From JALYUA01 sp038229875 (lineage in GTDB: Bacteria; Acidobacteriota; Thermoanaerobaculia; UBA5066; Gp7-AA6), in assembly GCA_038229875.1 (NCBI GenBank), contig JBBROA010000035.1:1-33675 (forward strand): a stretch of DNA of 33,675 nucleotides, given 5' to 3'. Below the pieces are notes generated by a model. The model was not told the DNA's origin. It saw only the letters and a list, made by a program, of their open reading frames with translations, and did not search any database. Both the position numbers and the translations under genes were made by a program. This document shows positions 1 through 6,747 of the stretch, one piece after another. Position 1 is the first letter of the stretch. The number at the start of each line of letters is the position of its first letter.

Positions 1-163
1 GGTGGTTAAGCTCGCCCCGAGAGGAGTCTCCCGACCAGAGGGAGGGAGGAGCCTCTCGGGGCGGGAGCCGAAGCGAACAAAGGGACGAGCCGAGCGGTCG
101 AGCCGACAGGCGAGCCGCTCGGCGGTCGGCGAAGCCGACGTCCCGTAGTGAGCAGAGGCGACG
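1..163 (+). repeat. Three-hairpin structured repeat, copy A
   Basis: This stretch aligns along its whole length with 6305-6479 in the same orientation. It folds into three hairpins. Stem 1 pairs 14-24 with 52-62 (GCCCCGAGAGG/CCTCTCGGGGC, 11 perfect pairs). Stem 2 pairs 89-97 with 115-123 (GCCGAGCGG/CCGCTCGGC). Stem 3 pairs 125-130 with 134-139 (GTCGGC, loop GAA, GCCGAC). Loops and linkers, such as GCGGGAGCCGAAGCGAAC and GGTCGAGCC, are kept between copies while stem bases change together. The left edge may lie outside the window. It could be a structured RNA or a palindromic mobile repeat; I cannot name a family, and the transcribed strand is unknown. Confidence 0.7.
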
Positions 164-186
164 GTAGGGCTATCATCCCCAATAAC

Positions 187-963
187 GTGTCATCGGGAAC
201 ATCGCTCGCGGTGCGCGCCCTTGGCCCCTACGGGGGCTCTGCACCGGGTTACCGGCTCACGACCTTCCTGATTGACGGCGAATCCGCGCTCGACGCCGGT
301 TGCCTGACCGACACGCTTCCCTTGCCCGCCCAGCGCCGCGTGCGCCGCGTGTTTCTCACGCACGCGCATTTCGATCACGTCGCCTCGCTTCCGATGCTGA
401 TGGAGAACCTCTACGGACAGGGCCCCGGCCTCGACATCCTCGCTCCCGAGCCCGTTCTGGCGACGATCGGGCGCGACATCCTGAATGGAAGGATCTGGCC
501 CGACTTCCGCCGGCTGCCATCGCGAGAGCACCCGAGCGTCCGGCTGCGGGTGTTGCAGGAGGGCCGTCCCTACCGGGCGGGCAGCGTGACGTTCACTCCG
601 TTCCCCGTCAGCCACGTGGTGCCGGCGTACGGGTACATCGTTTCGAAGCCGGGCCGCTCGGTGCTCTTCTCGGGAGACACCGAACAGACCGACCGCCTCT
701 GGGACGCGGCGCGCCGGGCAAAGAATCTGAAGGCGATCTTTCTCGAGCTTTCGTTTTCCGACACGCAGCTATCGATCGCTCGCGTGTCACGGCACCTGAC
801 TCCCTCGATGGTCCGCGAGGAGCTGCCAAAGGCTCCCCCACGCGTGCCGATTTTTCTGTACCACATGAAGCCGCCGTCTCTCTCGCGCATCCGTCGCGAG
901 ATCGCGGCCGCGGACGAGCCGCGCCTGCGGCTGCTCGAATCCGAGAGGGGATTTCGGTTTTAG
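187..963 (+). CDS. Metallo-beta-lactamase-fold hydrolase (class II cyclic-nucleotide phosphodiesterase-like)
   Basis: This is a probable cytoplasmic metal-dependent hydrolase of the MBL superfamily. It carries the zinc-binding HAHFDH motif (codons at 361-378), followed by SHVVPAYGY, the metal-bridging Asp in FSGDTEQTD, and a late His in FLYHMKPP. The N-terminal strand pattern RALGPYGGSAPGYRLTTF and overall size fit the class II cAMP phosphodiesterase-like group, but the real substrate is unknown. The frame is open from a GTG at 148, but that codon lies inside repeat copy A. The GTG at 187 is used here, and the GTG at 211 would give an even more typical N-terminus (MRALGPYGG). The gene is monocistronic as far as the window shows and converges on the NAT-like gene across a 90-base gap with no obvious terminator. 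Confidence 0.75.
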   Translation: MSSGTSLAVRALGPYGGSAPGYRLTTFLIDGESALDAGCLTDTLPLPAQRRVRRVFLTHAHFDHVASLPMLMENLYGQGPGLDILAPEPVLATIGRDILNGRIWPDFRRLPSREHPSVRLRVLQEGRPYRAGSVTFTPFPVSHVVPAYGYIVSKPGRSVLFSGDTEQTDRLWDAARRAKNLKAIFLELSFSDTQLSIARVSRHLTPSMVREELPKAPPRVPIFLYHMKPPSLSRIRREIAAADEPRLRLLESERGFRF

Positions 964-1053
964 CCGCGCTTCTTCGCCACTCAGGCGGAGCGACATGAGC
1001 CGTGCCCGTCGATGCTCTCGGGGGCGCCAGGTCGAATGGAGGCCGATTCGGTA

Positions 1054-2274
1054 TCAGGCATCGCCCACCCGCCTCGACCAGGCCAGCAAATCCAGCGCCA
1101 GCGTTCCGGCGAGGCGGCCTCGCAGGGAGTCGTTCCGGAGAAGATCGGGACGCGGGCCGTTCAGCGTCGCGCGACGGACCAGCCAGGTCCGTCCGATCAG
1201 CTCTTCGACGTCCCAGGAGGATCGCTGGTTCCCGCGCCGGACGGAGAGGCTGCGGGCGCCGTCGTCCGCGGAGACAATCTCTTCGAGCGGCGGGGAGACG
1301 GGAGAGGGTGCGTCGGCTTCCCGCGGAAGACTCAGGCGCGCGATCCAGGAACGCGGACCGGTTCGCTCGTTCTCGACCGTGGCAACGCCCTCGTGGAGAC
1401 GCGCATAGCTTTCGGGAGAGGCGAGCGCCGCGAAGGCCTGATCGGCGCCGCCAGGTGTCTCGAGAAAAACCTCGACCCGCGCGTCGGGACTCTCCGGGTC
1501 CGCGTCTCCGACGGCGGAGAACGCCTGCTCGAGGACCCCGGCATCGATTCCGGAGAGCTCCGCCAGCACCCTGGCCCGTGGTGCGGGGAGCGGAATCCGC
1601 GTGCGCGAGTGAAGATCGTCGACACGCGCTTCGCCCCGGGCAAAGGAAAGAACGCGGTTGTCGAACGCTCGGCGGAAGACGACGCCGCTTAGAAACTGAG
1701 AGTCCCGCCGGAACGTCGCTTGCCACTGCGCGGCAAACTCCTCGTCGCTCACGGCGGCGTCGAACAGCTCGAGCGATCGCGGACCGATCGGAACGCCGCC
1801 CTCGAGGTTCACCGCCCAGCCCCGCGGGGTCGCCGTGACGGACACCGCGCCGAGCGAGGTTTCCGTCCGAAGCTCCCGACGGGGCAGAAGCGCCGGAAGC
1901 GGAAACCCGACGTCGCAGATCCACTCTTCTGCGCCGAGGGTGACGAGGAGGCTCGCGTGATCGAAGTCCGCCAGCACGCGGCCGAGGATGCGTCTCGTCT
2001 GGAATCCCAGCGCAGCCAGCAGCGCGTCGAACGCGGCGACCCGGGCGAAGCAGGTGCCGCCCGTTCCGGACTCGAGACGCTCGCTCCAGAAGGTTTCGGG
2101 CAGCCGCGGTTTGCGGGCGGGATCCGGCTCCCGGCGGTCCCGGACGATTTTCGACGCGGACTCGAATGGGACGCGCTCGTTGAAGCGCAGAAAGAGCCGC
2201 TCGAGGTATCCGATTCCCGGGTCCGCGCGCGAGACCTCGAGATCATCGAGGATGTCGTCGACGGGAACGGTCAG
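1054..2274 (-). CDS. Arylamine N-acetyltransferase-like protein with C-terminal SRPBCC-like extension; non-canonical CTG start
   Basis: The N-terminal ~265 residues look like an acetyl-CoA-dependent arylamine N-acetyltransferase. Seen in the frame are VPFES (family VPFEN), GGTCF with the nucleophilic Cys at residue 75, FDHASL with His 106 and ICDVGF with Asp 121, a complete Cys-His-Asp triad. The last ~140 residues, from about ARVEVFLETP, resemble an SRPBCC/polyketide-cyclase-type domain and make the protein ~406 residues instead of ~280. The frame holds no ATG, GTG or TTG before the GTG at 1977, and starting there would remove the Cys. The CTG at 2274-2272 overlaps the stop of the upstream gene as CTGA, parallel to ATGA, GTGA and TTGA junctions elsewhere in the window, so it is the proposed start. 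It is the last gene of the pdx operon. The substrate is unknown. A sequencing error is the alternative. Confidence 0.7.
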   Translation of the reverse strand: MTVPVDDILDDLEVSRADPGIGYLERLFLRFNERVPFESASKIVRDRREPDPARKPRLPETFWSERLESGTGGTCFARVAAFDALLAALGFQTRRILGRVLADFDHASLLVTLGAEEWICDVGFPLPALLPRRELRTETSLGAVSVTATPRGWAVNLEGGVPIGPRSLELFDAAVSDEEFAAQWQATFRRDSQFLSGVVFRRAFDNRVLSFARGEARVDDLHSRTRIPLPAPRARVLAELSGIDAGVLEQAFSAVGDADPESPDARVEVFLETPGGADQAFAALASPESYARLHEGVATVENERTGPRSWIARLSLPREADAPSPVSPPLEEIVSADDGARSLSVRRGNQRSSWDVEELIGRTWLVRRATLNGPRPDLLRNDSLRGRLAGTLALDLLAWSRRVGDA

Positions 2275-3020
2275 CGTTTCGATGTGAGTTTCTCGACCAG
2301 CGCGCCGATCTTCGCGCGAGCCTCGGGGCCGAACCAGAAATCGAGAAACGGGTCCTCGCGGGCGGCCGCGTCGAATCGCGCGAGCGCGCCGGCCCGCGAG
2401 CGCCGCTTAATCTCCGCATAAGCGGCGCGAGGCCGCTGGCCCAGAAGCGCCGCCCGCTCCGCCGCGCGGTCGAGCAGGTCTGCCGGCGGAACGATCGCGT
2501 CGAGGAGCCCGATCGCCTCCGCCCGGTCGAATGTCAGGTTCTCGCCTCCCGCTCCGAGCCGCTCGGCGCCGCGATCCCCGAGCAGGTAACGGAAGATCTC
2601 GAAAAGCGGCAGAGGAATCGGGACCGCGAGCGCCACCTCGGAGAGCCCGAGCCGGCCCTCCCCCGCTGCGGCGATTCGCTCGTCGGCCGCCGCCGCGACG
2701 ATCAGGCCGCCGGCGATCGCGTGGCCCGGAAGGGCGGCAACGAGCGGCCCCTCGTACGTGAACGCCTCGCGCACGAGGGCGGTGTATCGCGCCAGGAAAT
2801 CCGCCATGCCGGCACGGTCCCTGCCGATCAGGGCCGGGAGGTCCCAGCCGCCCGAGAAGATTTTCTGCGAGGACGTCACGACGACCGGCGCGCCCGACGC
2901 GAGATTCAAAGCGTCGCGCAGATCTTCGATCAGCTCGGGCGAGATCGCGTTGGCGCGAGGCCGGTCGAGAGTCAGAACCACGACGCCCGAAGACAAGTCC
3001 TCTCGTACGACGAGGCTCAT
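2271..3020 (-). CDS. Enoyl-CoA hydratase/isomerase (crotonase) family protein
   Basis: This 249-residue crotonase-fold protein probably acts on an acyl-CoA as hydratase or isomerase. Motifs seen are VVLTLDRPRANAIS near the N-terminus, FSGGWDL (first oxyanion-hole segment, usually FSAGADL), GHAIAGGLIVAAAADERIAA (second oxyanion-hole segment and helix) and GLSEVALAVPIP, the usual pEv/GlxP region. The ATG at 3020 overlaps the pdxT stop as ATGA, which decides the start although the frame is open further upstream. Its end overlaps the NAT-like gene by four bases, so translation of the three genes is probably coupled. Why a crotonase lies in a PLP-synthase operon is not evident. The exact reaction cannot be assigned. 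Confidence 0.85.
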   Translation of the reverse strand: MSLVVREDLSSGVVVLTLDRPRANAISPELIEDLRDALNLASGAPVVVTSSQKIFSGGWDLPALIGRDRAGMADFLARYTALVREAFTYEGPLVAALPGHAIAGGLIVAAAADERIAAAGEGRLGLSEVALAVPIPLPLFEIFRYLLGDRGAERLGAGGENLTFDRAEAIGLLDAIVPPADLLDRAAERAALLGQRPRAAYAEIKRRSRAGALARFDAAAREDPFLDFWFGPEARAKIGALVEKLTSKR

Positions 3021-3646
3021 CGCGCGGGCCCCCGCGTCATCGCCACGATGGCGACGGGCGCTTCCGATTCCGCCGCTCCAAACGCCAGACGGTGAACGCG
3101 CTCGTCGCGGGTCAGCTCCGGGTGAAACGTCGCGGCGACGATGTTTCCCTGCCGCACGAGGACCGGCTCCCCTTCCCTTGTTCCCAGGACTTCGACCCCC
3201 GCCCCGACGTCCCGGATCCGCGGCGCTCGGATGAAAACCGCCGGGACCGGGCTGCCGAGCGTCGGGGCGTCGACCGTCCCGATGAACGATTCCGCCTGGC
3301 GGCCGTACGCGTTGCGTTCGATCGAGATGTCCACGAGTCCGAGCGCCTTCTGGGCGGGGTTTAAGACTTCGCGCGCTAGAAGGATCGCGCCGGCGCACGT
3401 ACCGAGAACCGGGCGTCCCGTTTCCACGAACCGCTTCAGGGCCTCCTCCCAGGGAGCGAGCTCGAAGAACTTCCACAGAGTCGTCGATTCGCCGCCCGGG
3501 AGGATCAGCCCCGCCGCATCGGCGATCTCCTCGGGTTTTCGCGCCTCGAACGAGGCGATCCCCATGCGGTCGAGCGTCTGGCGATGCGCTTCAAAGTCGC
3601 CCTGGAGAGCCAGTACCGCTATAGGACCCGCCGGGAGTATCACCAT
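3017..3646 (-). CDS. pdxT: Pyridoxal 5'-phosphate synthase glutaminase subunit PdxT
   Basis: This is the glutamine amidotransferase subunit of the ribose-5-phosphate-dependent PLP synthase. It hydrolyses glutamine and channels ammonia to PdxS. The class I triad is visible: Cys84 in GTCAG, His175 and Glu177 in TFHPEL. LPGGEST (about 49-55) and RNAYGRQ are typical of the family. The 209-residue length is normal. The start is either ATG at 3646 (7-base overlap with the pdxS stop) or GTG at 3643, which would give a GTGA overlap. It sits directly after pdxS and before the crotonase gene in one operon. Confidence 0.96.
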   Translation of the reverse strand: MVILPAGPIAVLALQGDFEAHRQTLDRMGIASFEARKPEEIADAAGLILPGGESTTLWKFFELAPWEEALKRFVETGRPVLGTCAGAILLAREVLNPAQKALGLVDISIERNAYGRQAESFIGTVDAPTLGSPVPAVFIRAPRIRDVGAGVEVLGTREGEPVLVRQGNIVAATFHPELTRDERVHRLAFGAAESEAPVAIVAMTRGPAR

Positions 3647-4524
3647 CCCCGCGTCTGCAGCTGCTCTTCCACGGGCAGACTGGCCGCGTCGATTCCCTTC
3701 ATCCCGGCGCCCAGAGACTCTTCCGCTTCGACGAGAGCGTCGGCATCGCGCCAGTGGGTGGCCGCTTTGACGATCGCGCGCGCGCGGGCCTCCGGATCAT
3801 CGGACTTGAAGATTCCGGAGCCGACGAAAAGCGCCTCGGCCCCGAGCGACATACAGAGGGCCGCGTCGGCGGGAGTGGCGATCCCGCCGGCCGCGAAGTT
3901 GGGGACCGGCAGCTTGCCCGTCTCGGCGACGGCGACCACGAGCTCGTACGGCGCCTGGAGCCGCTTGGCCTCGCGCATCCGCTCGTCGCGGCCCATGAGC
4001 GTTAAGTTGCGCATCTCGCGTCCGATCTCCCGCAGGTGCTTCACAGCGTGCACGACGTCGCCGGTGCCGGCCTCCCCTTTCGTGCGGATCATCGCCGCGC
4101 CTTCGCCGATGCGGCGAAGCGCTTCGCCCAGGTTCCGGCAACCGCAGACGAACGGGATTTGGAAATCGTGTTTGTAGACGTGGTTCTCCTCGTCCGCGGG
4201 AGTTAAGACTTCCGACTCGTCGATGAAGTCCACCTTCAGGGCTTCGAGAATTCGAGCCTCGGCGGAGTGCCCGATGCGGCACTTGGCCATGACGGGGATC
4301 GAGACCGCGTTCTGGATCTCGCGGATCTTCGAGACCGGCGACATCCGCGCGACTCCCCCGTCGCGGCGGATGTCCGCGGGGACGCGCTCGAGCGCCATCA
4401 CCGCGGCGGCGCCCGCCGCCTCGGCGATCTTCGCCTGCTCGGCGTTGACGACGTCCATGATGACGCCGCCCTTCAACATCTCGGCGAGCCCGACCTTGAC
4501 CCGGAAGCTTTCGTCCTGGTTCAT
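3640..4524 (-). CDS. pdxS: Pyridoxal 5'-phosphate synthase subunit PdxS
   Basis: This is the synthase subunit that builds pyridoxal 5'-phosphate from ribose 5-phosphate, glyceraldehyde 3-phosphate and ammonia, as a (beta/alpha)8 barrel that forms a dodecamer with PdxT. It is 294 residues. The sequence is nearly canonical: GGVIMDVVNAEQAKIAE with the early Asp, VMAKCRIGH with Lys81 (imine lysine), IRTKGEAGTG with Lys149 (second lysine), and GGIATPADAALCM with VGSGIF for phosphate binding. The ATG at 4524 is preceded on the minus strand by AGGAGAAACGGT, a strong ribosome-binding site. The frame is open far upstream, but that part is only the shadow of the regulator gene. It lies 53 bases after pdxR and runs into pdxT. 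Confidence 0.98.
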   Translation of the reverse strand: MNQDESFRVKVGLAEMLKGGVIMDVVNAEQAKIAEAAGAAAVMALERVPADIRRDGGVARMSPVSKIREIQNAVSIPVMAKCRIGHSAEARILEALKVDFIDESEVLTPADEENHVYKHDFQIPFVCGCRNLGEALRRIGEGAAMIRTKGEAGTGDVVHAVKHLREIGREMRNLTLMGRDERMREAKRLQAPYELVVAVAETGKLPVPNFAAGGIATPADAALCMSLGAEALFVGSGIFKSDDPEARARAIVKAATHWRDADALVEAEESLGAGMKGIDAASLPVEEQLQTRGW

Positions 4525-4577
4525 ACCGTTTCTCCTCGTTCCCCGGCGTTTCGATTCCGAATGTCGGCGCAAAGAAT

Positions 4578-6026
4578 TCAGACCACGGGCGCGGAGTGCA
4601 CCGCGCGTCCCCGCACGGCGTGGACCGCTTCCGCAAGAAGGGCGATGCCCCGATCGATGTCGCGTTTGTCGACGCGGGAGATCGAGAGCCGGACGTTCGG
4701 GCGGTCTTCGCCGCGCGGGTCGAAATCCGCGCCGGGAGCGACCCCGACGCCGCGCGCAGCCGCGGCCGCGGCCACGGCTCGGCCGGATGTGCCCGCTGGC
4801 AGGTGCAGCCAGAACAGCGCGGACCCGATCTCGCCGCCCCACCACGACAGGTCCGGCAGGTGGGCCCGAAGCGCACGGACCCCCGCGATCCGGCGGGTTT
4901 CCACTTCGAGACGCCGGCGGCGGCGCGCCAGACGGTCGGCGCCCGCCCGGAGGAAATCCGCGACGGCGGCCTGGATCGGAAGGGGAGTCTGGAAATCGGC
5001 GGTCTTCTTGACGCGGGCGAGGCGCTCGATGATCGGGGCCGGCCCCGCGATCCACCCGAGACGCAGCCCGGGGACGAGATCCTTCGAAAGAGTTCCGAGC
5101 CAGACCACCCGTTCCCGCTCCCGCGCGGCGAGCGGGACCTCGCCGGACTCCAGTTCCTCGTACCCGTCCTCGACGACGAGCGCGCCCGCCGCGGCCGCGG
5201 CTTCGAGCAATGCGTCGCGCGCCGGCCCCCGCATCGTCACCCCCGTCGGATTCTGGCGCTCCGGCATGACGTACACGAGCTTCGCCCGTCGGCCGAAGAG
5301 GGGGGACGCGTCGGCCCCGTCCGGTCCGACGGGCAGAGCGATCGTCTCGACACCGGAAAAACGGGCGAGCGCGATCGCGCCCGAGTAGCTCGGGGATTCC
5401 ATTCCGATCGCCTCGCCCGGGTCGGTGAACGTCCGGAAGAGAAGGTCGAGCCCCTGCTGCGCTCCGCTCGTGACGAGGATCTCCTCGGGGGTCCGCGAGA
5501 TTCCGGACTCGGAGAGGCGAGCCGAGATCTCGGTGCGCAGCTCGAGCAGCCCGAGCGGGGGAGCGTACTGCCACAGATCCCGCCGCCGGCTCCAGGCCGC
5601 CGCGAGCGTCATCGTGAATTCCTCGAGCGGAAAGAAGCGTTCGTCGGGAGTGAGGCGCGAAAAGTCCGCGACGGAAAGATCAGACTCCGGCCGCTCGGGC
5701 TCGGAAGCAATCGCCGCGGCGCGCCGGGAGAGAAGGGCCGTCGGGTCGAAAACGACGGAGGTCGCGGCGCCGACGACGACGGTGCCACTGCCGACTCGCC
5801 CTTCGACCAGGCCGCGCGCCCCGAGCCGCCGATAAGCCGACTGCACGGTGCCGCGATTGATCGCGAGCGCATCGGCGAGATCCCGGGTCGTCGGCAGCCG
5901 ATCGCCGGAGACGAGCGCGCCCGTCGCAATCCGAGCCTCGATCGCCGCGGCGACCTGGTCCGATATGGGCTCGCGCGACGCGCGATCCACGCCGATAGAG
6001 TTGGCCCAATCCAATTGGCTCACCAT
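4578..6026 (-). CDS. pdxR: MocR/PdxR-type GntR-family regulator with aminotransferase-like domain
   Basis: This is a 482-residue fusion of an N-terminal GntR winged helix-turn-helix (about 15-85, with TTRDLADALAINRGTVQSAY at 46-65) and a fold-type I PLP-binding aminotransferase-like domain (about 115-475). The PLP lysine is Lys315 in GTLSKDLVPGLRLGW, with NPTG at 259-262 and EDGYE before it. PdxR proteins use bound PLP as an effector to control pdxST, and here the gene directly precedes pdxS, so it likely senses PLP sufficiency. In well-known cases pdxR is divergent from pdxST; here it is the first gene of the same operon, so it would also control itself. The symbol rests on context. Another MocR function is possible. 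Confidence 0.85.
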   Translation of the reverse strand: MVSQLDWANSIGVDRASREPISDQVAAAIEARIATGALVSGDRLPTTRDLADALAINRGTVQSAYRRLGARGLVEGRVGSGTVVVGAATSVVFDPTALLSRRAAAIASEPERPESDLSVADFSRLTPDERFFPLEEFTMTLAAAWSRRRDLWQYAPPLGLLELRTEISARLSESGISRTPEEILVTSGAQQGLDLLFRTFTDPGEAIGMESPSYSGAIALARFSGVETIALPVGPDGADASPLFGRRAKLVYVMPERQNPTGVTMRGPARDALLEAAAAAGALVVEDGYEELESGEVPLAARERERVVWLGTLSKDLVPGLRLGWIAGPAPIIERLARVKKTADFQTPLPIQAAVADFLRAGADRLARRRRRLEVETRRIAGVRALRAHLPDLSWWGGEIGSALFWLHLPAGTSGRAVAAAAAARGVGVAPGADFDPRGEDRPNVRLSISRVDKRDIDRGIALLAEAVHAVRGRAVHSAPVV

Positions 6027-6039
6027 CGTCCCAATTGTA
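6011..6039 (-). promoter_or_regulatory. Candidate PdxR operator and promoter: CCAATTG direct repeats and TACAAT -10
   Basis: CCAATTG occurs at 6011-6017 and again at 6031-6037, exactly 20 bases apart, which is about two helical turns. Paired direct repeats like this are typical of MocR-type binding sites. The first copy extends to the palindrome CCAATTGG and lies inside the first codons of pdxR. On the minus strand TACAAT (6034-6039) is a good -10 box overlapping the second copy, and would place transcription start at or next to the ATG at 6026, giving a leaderless message. I see no convincing -35 box. The functional role is inferred. Confidence 0.45.
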
Positions 6040-6304
6040 TCAATAGACAGTGGGTGTACCGCAGGCCCGGAGGACGCAAGGCGCCAAATCGACTGTTGAG
6101 TCAGGCTAAGTGTCTAGAAATGCGCCAGCCTTTCACAATACTTTGCACCAATCCCCTCGACGCTTGTCAGGCCAGATGTTCCGCACCTCACCCCAACCCT
6201 CCCCCTTAAATGTGTCCACCATGTCTCCGAACACCTGTTTCACCAGGGTCCGAGCTGAACACCCCCGGCGGCGAGAGGGAGCAGAGCTGCGCCTTAGCGA
6301 CGAT
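6040..6304. other. Non-coding gap with an insertion-like 56-base segment
   Basis: No gene is supported here. The stretch 6185-6205 (CCTCACCCCAACCCTCCCCC) and 6262-6280 (CCCCCGGCGGCGAGAGGGA) look like the two halves of one C-rich palindrome-like filler. They are separated by 6206-6261, which is flanked by CCCCC on both sides. The inner segment has repeated TGTC/TGTCTCC words (TGTGTCCACCATGTCTCCG) that recall the ends of some insertion sequences. It may be the remnant of an insertion, but no transposase is present and the flanking C runs may be chance. Confidence 0.3.
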
Positions 6305-6479
6305 GGTGATTGAGCTCGCAGCGGGAAGAGTCTCCTGACCGAAGGGAAGGAGGAGCCTCCCGCTGCGGGAGCCGAAGCGAACGGAGGGGCCAGCCGGGCG
6401 GTCGAGCCCTCAGGCGAGCCGCCCGGCGGTGCCGTTCGCCCGCGGCGAACGGCAGGCCCCGGAGTGAGCGAAGGCGACG
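6305..6479 (+). repeat. Three-hairpin structured repeat, copy B
   Basis: This is the second copy of the element at 1-163, in the same orientation. Stem 1 pairs 6318-6328 with 6356-6366 (GCAGCGGGAAG/CCTCCCGCTGC, one A-C mismatch). Stem 2 pairs 6393-6401 with 6419-6427 (GCCGGGCGG/CCGCCCGGC). Stem 3 pairs 6431-6440 with 6444-6453 (GCCGTTCGCC, loop CGC, GGCGAACGGC). Compared with copy A, stem 1 shows three two-sided compensatory changes, stem 2 shows one, and stem 3 has a different sequence and is longer. Linkers such as GCGGGAGCCGAAGCGAAC and the end GTGAGC..GGCGACG are kept. It ends two bases before the DUF507 stop codon, so on the minus strand it forms that operon's 3' region. Confidence 0.75.
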
Positions 6480-6480
6480 T

Positions 6481-6747
6481 CTACGCGCCGTGCTTCCGAA
6501 GCTCCTCTTCCAGGCTCCGGGCGAACTGGAAGTCCTGGTCCCGGAGATCGACCTTCTTTCTCTTCGCCAGCTGCGCGGAAACTTTCTCCTCGATCTGTTC
6601 GAGCTCTTTGTACGTCTCAGTCAGCACCCGGACGATCGCGCGCCGGATCGTCTCGTCGTCGCTCTTCTGGACGAGGTTCATGTTCTCTTTCAACTTTCGG
6701 GCGATCACCCGGGAGAGGTAGAGAATCCGATCGGCGGAAACCTTCAT
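6481..6747 (-). CDS. DUF507 family protein
   Basis: This 88-residue, highly charged, mostly helical protein fits DUF507. It starts MKVSADRILYLSRVIARKL and has a long Glu/Lys-rich helix (YKELEQIEEKVSAQLAKRKK) before a short charged tail. No signal peptide or membrane segment is seen. Its function is not known. The ATG at 6747 overlaps the stop of the transaldolase-like gene as ATGA, so the two genes are very likely co-translated. Its stop codon abuts repeat copy B. Confidence 0.85.
   Translation of the reverse strand: MKVSADRILYLSRVIARKLKENMNLVQKSDDETIRRAIVRVLTETYKELEQIEEKVSAQLAKRKKVDLRDQDFQFARSLEEELRKHGA

Noticed and set aside
148..186. GTG at 148 as the start of the MBL-fold gene
   Set aside because: It lies inside repeat copy A, whose structure explains that sequence, and the added residues do not fit the family N-terminus.
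608..1924. 438-residue open frame on the minus strand across the MBL and NAT genes
   Set aside because: Arg/Ser/Pro-rich shadow; the NAT-like motifs are in a different frame of the same strand.
1809..2246. ATG at 2246 as the start of the NAT-like gene by a frameshift
   Set aside because: It is out of frame by one; the correct frame remains open and family-like on both sides, so no frameshift is needed.
6110..6313. Small open frame in the pdxR-DUF507 gap
   Set aside because: No ribosome-binding site, no recognisable motif, and it runs into repeat copy B.
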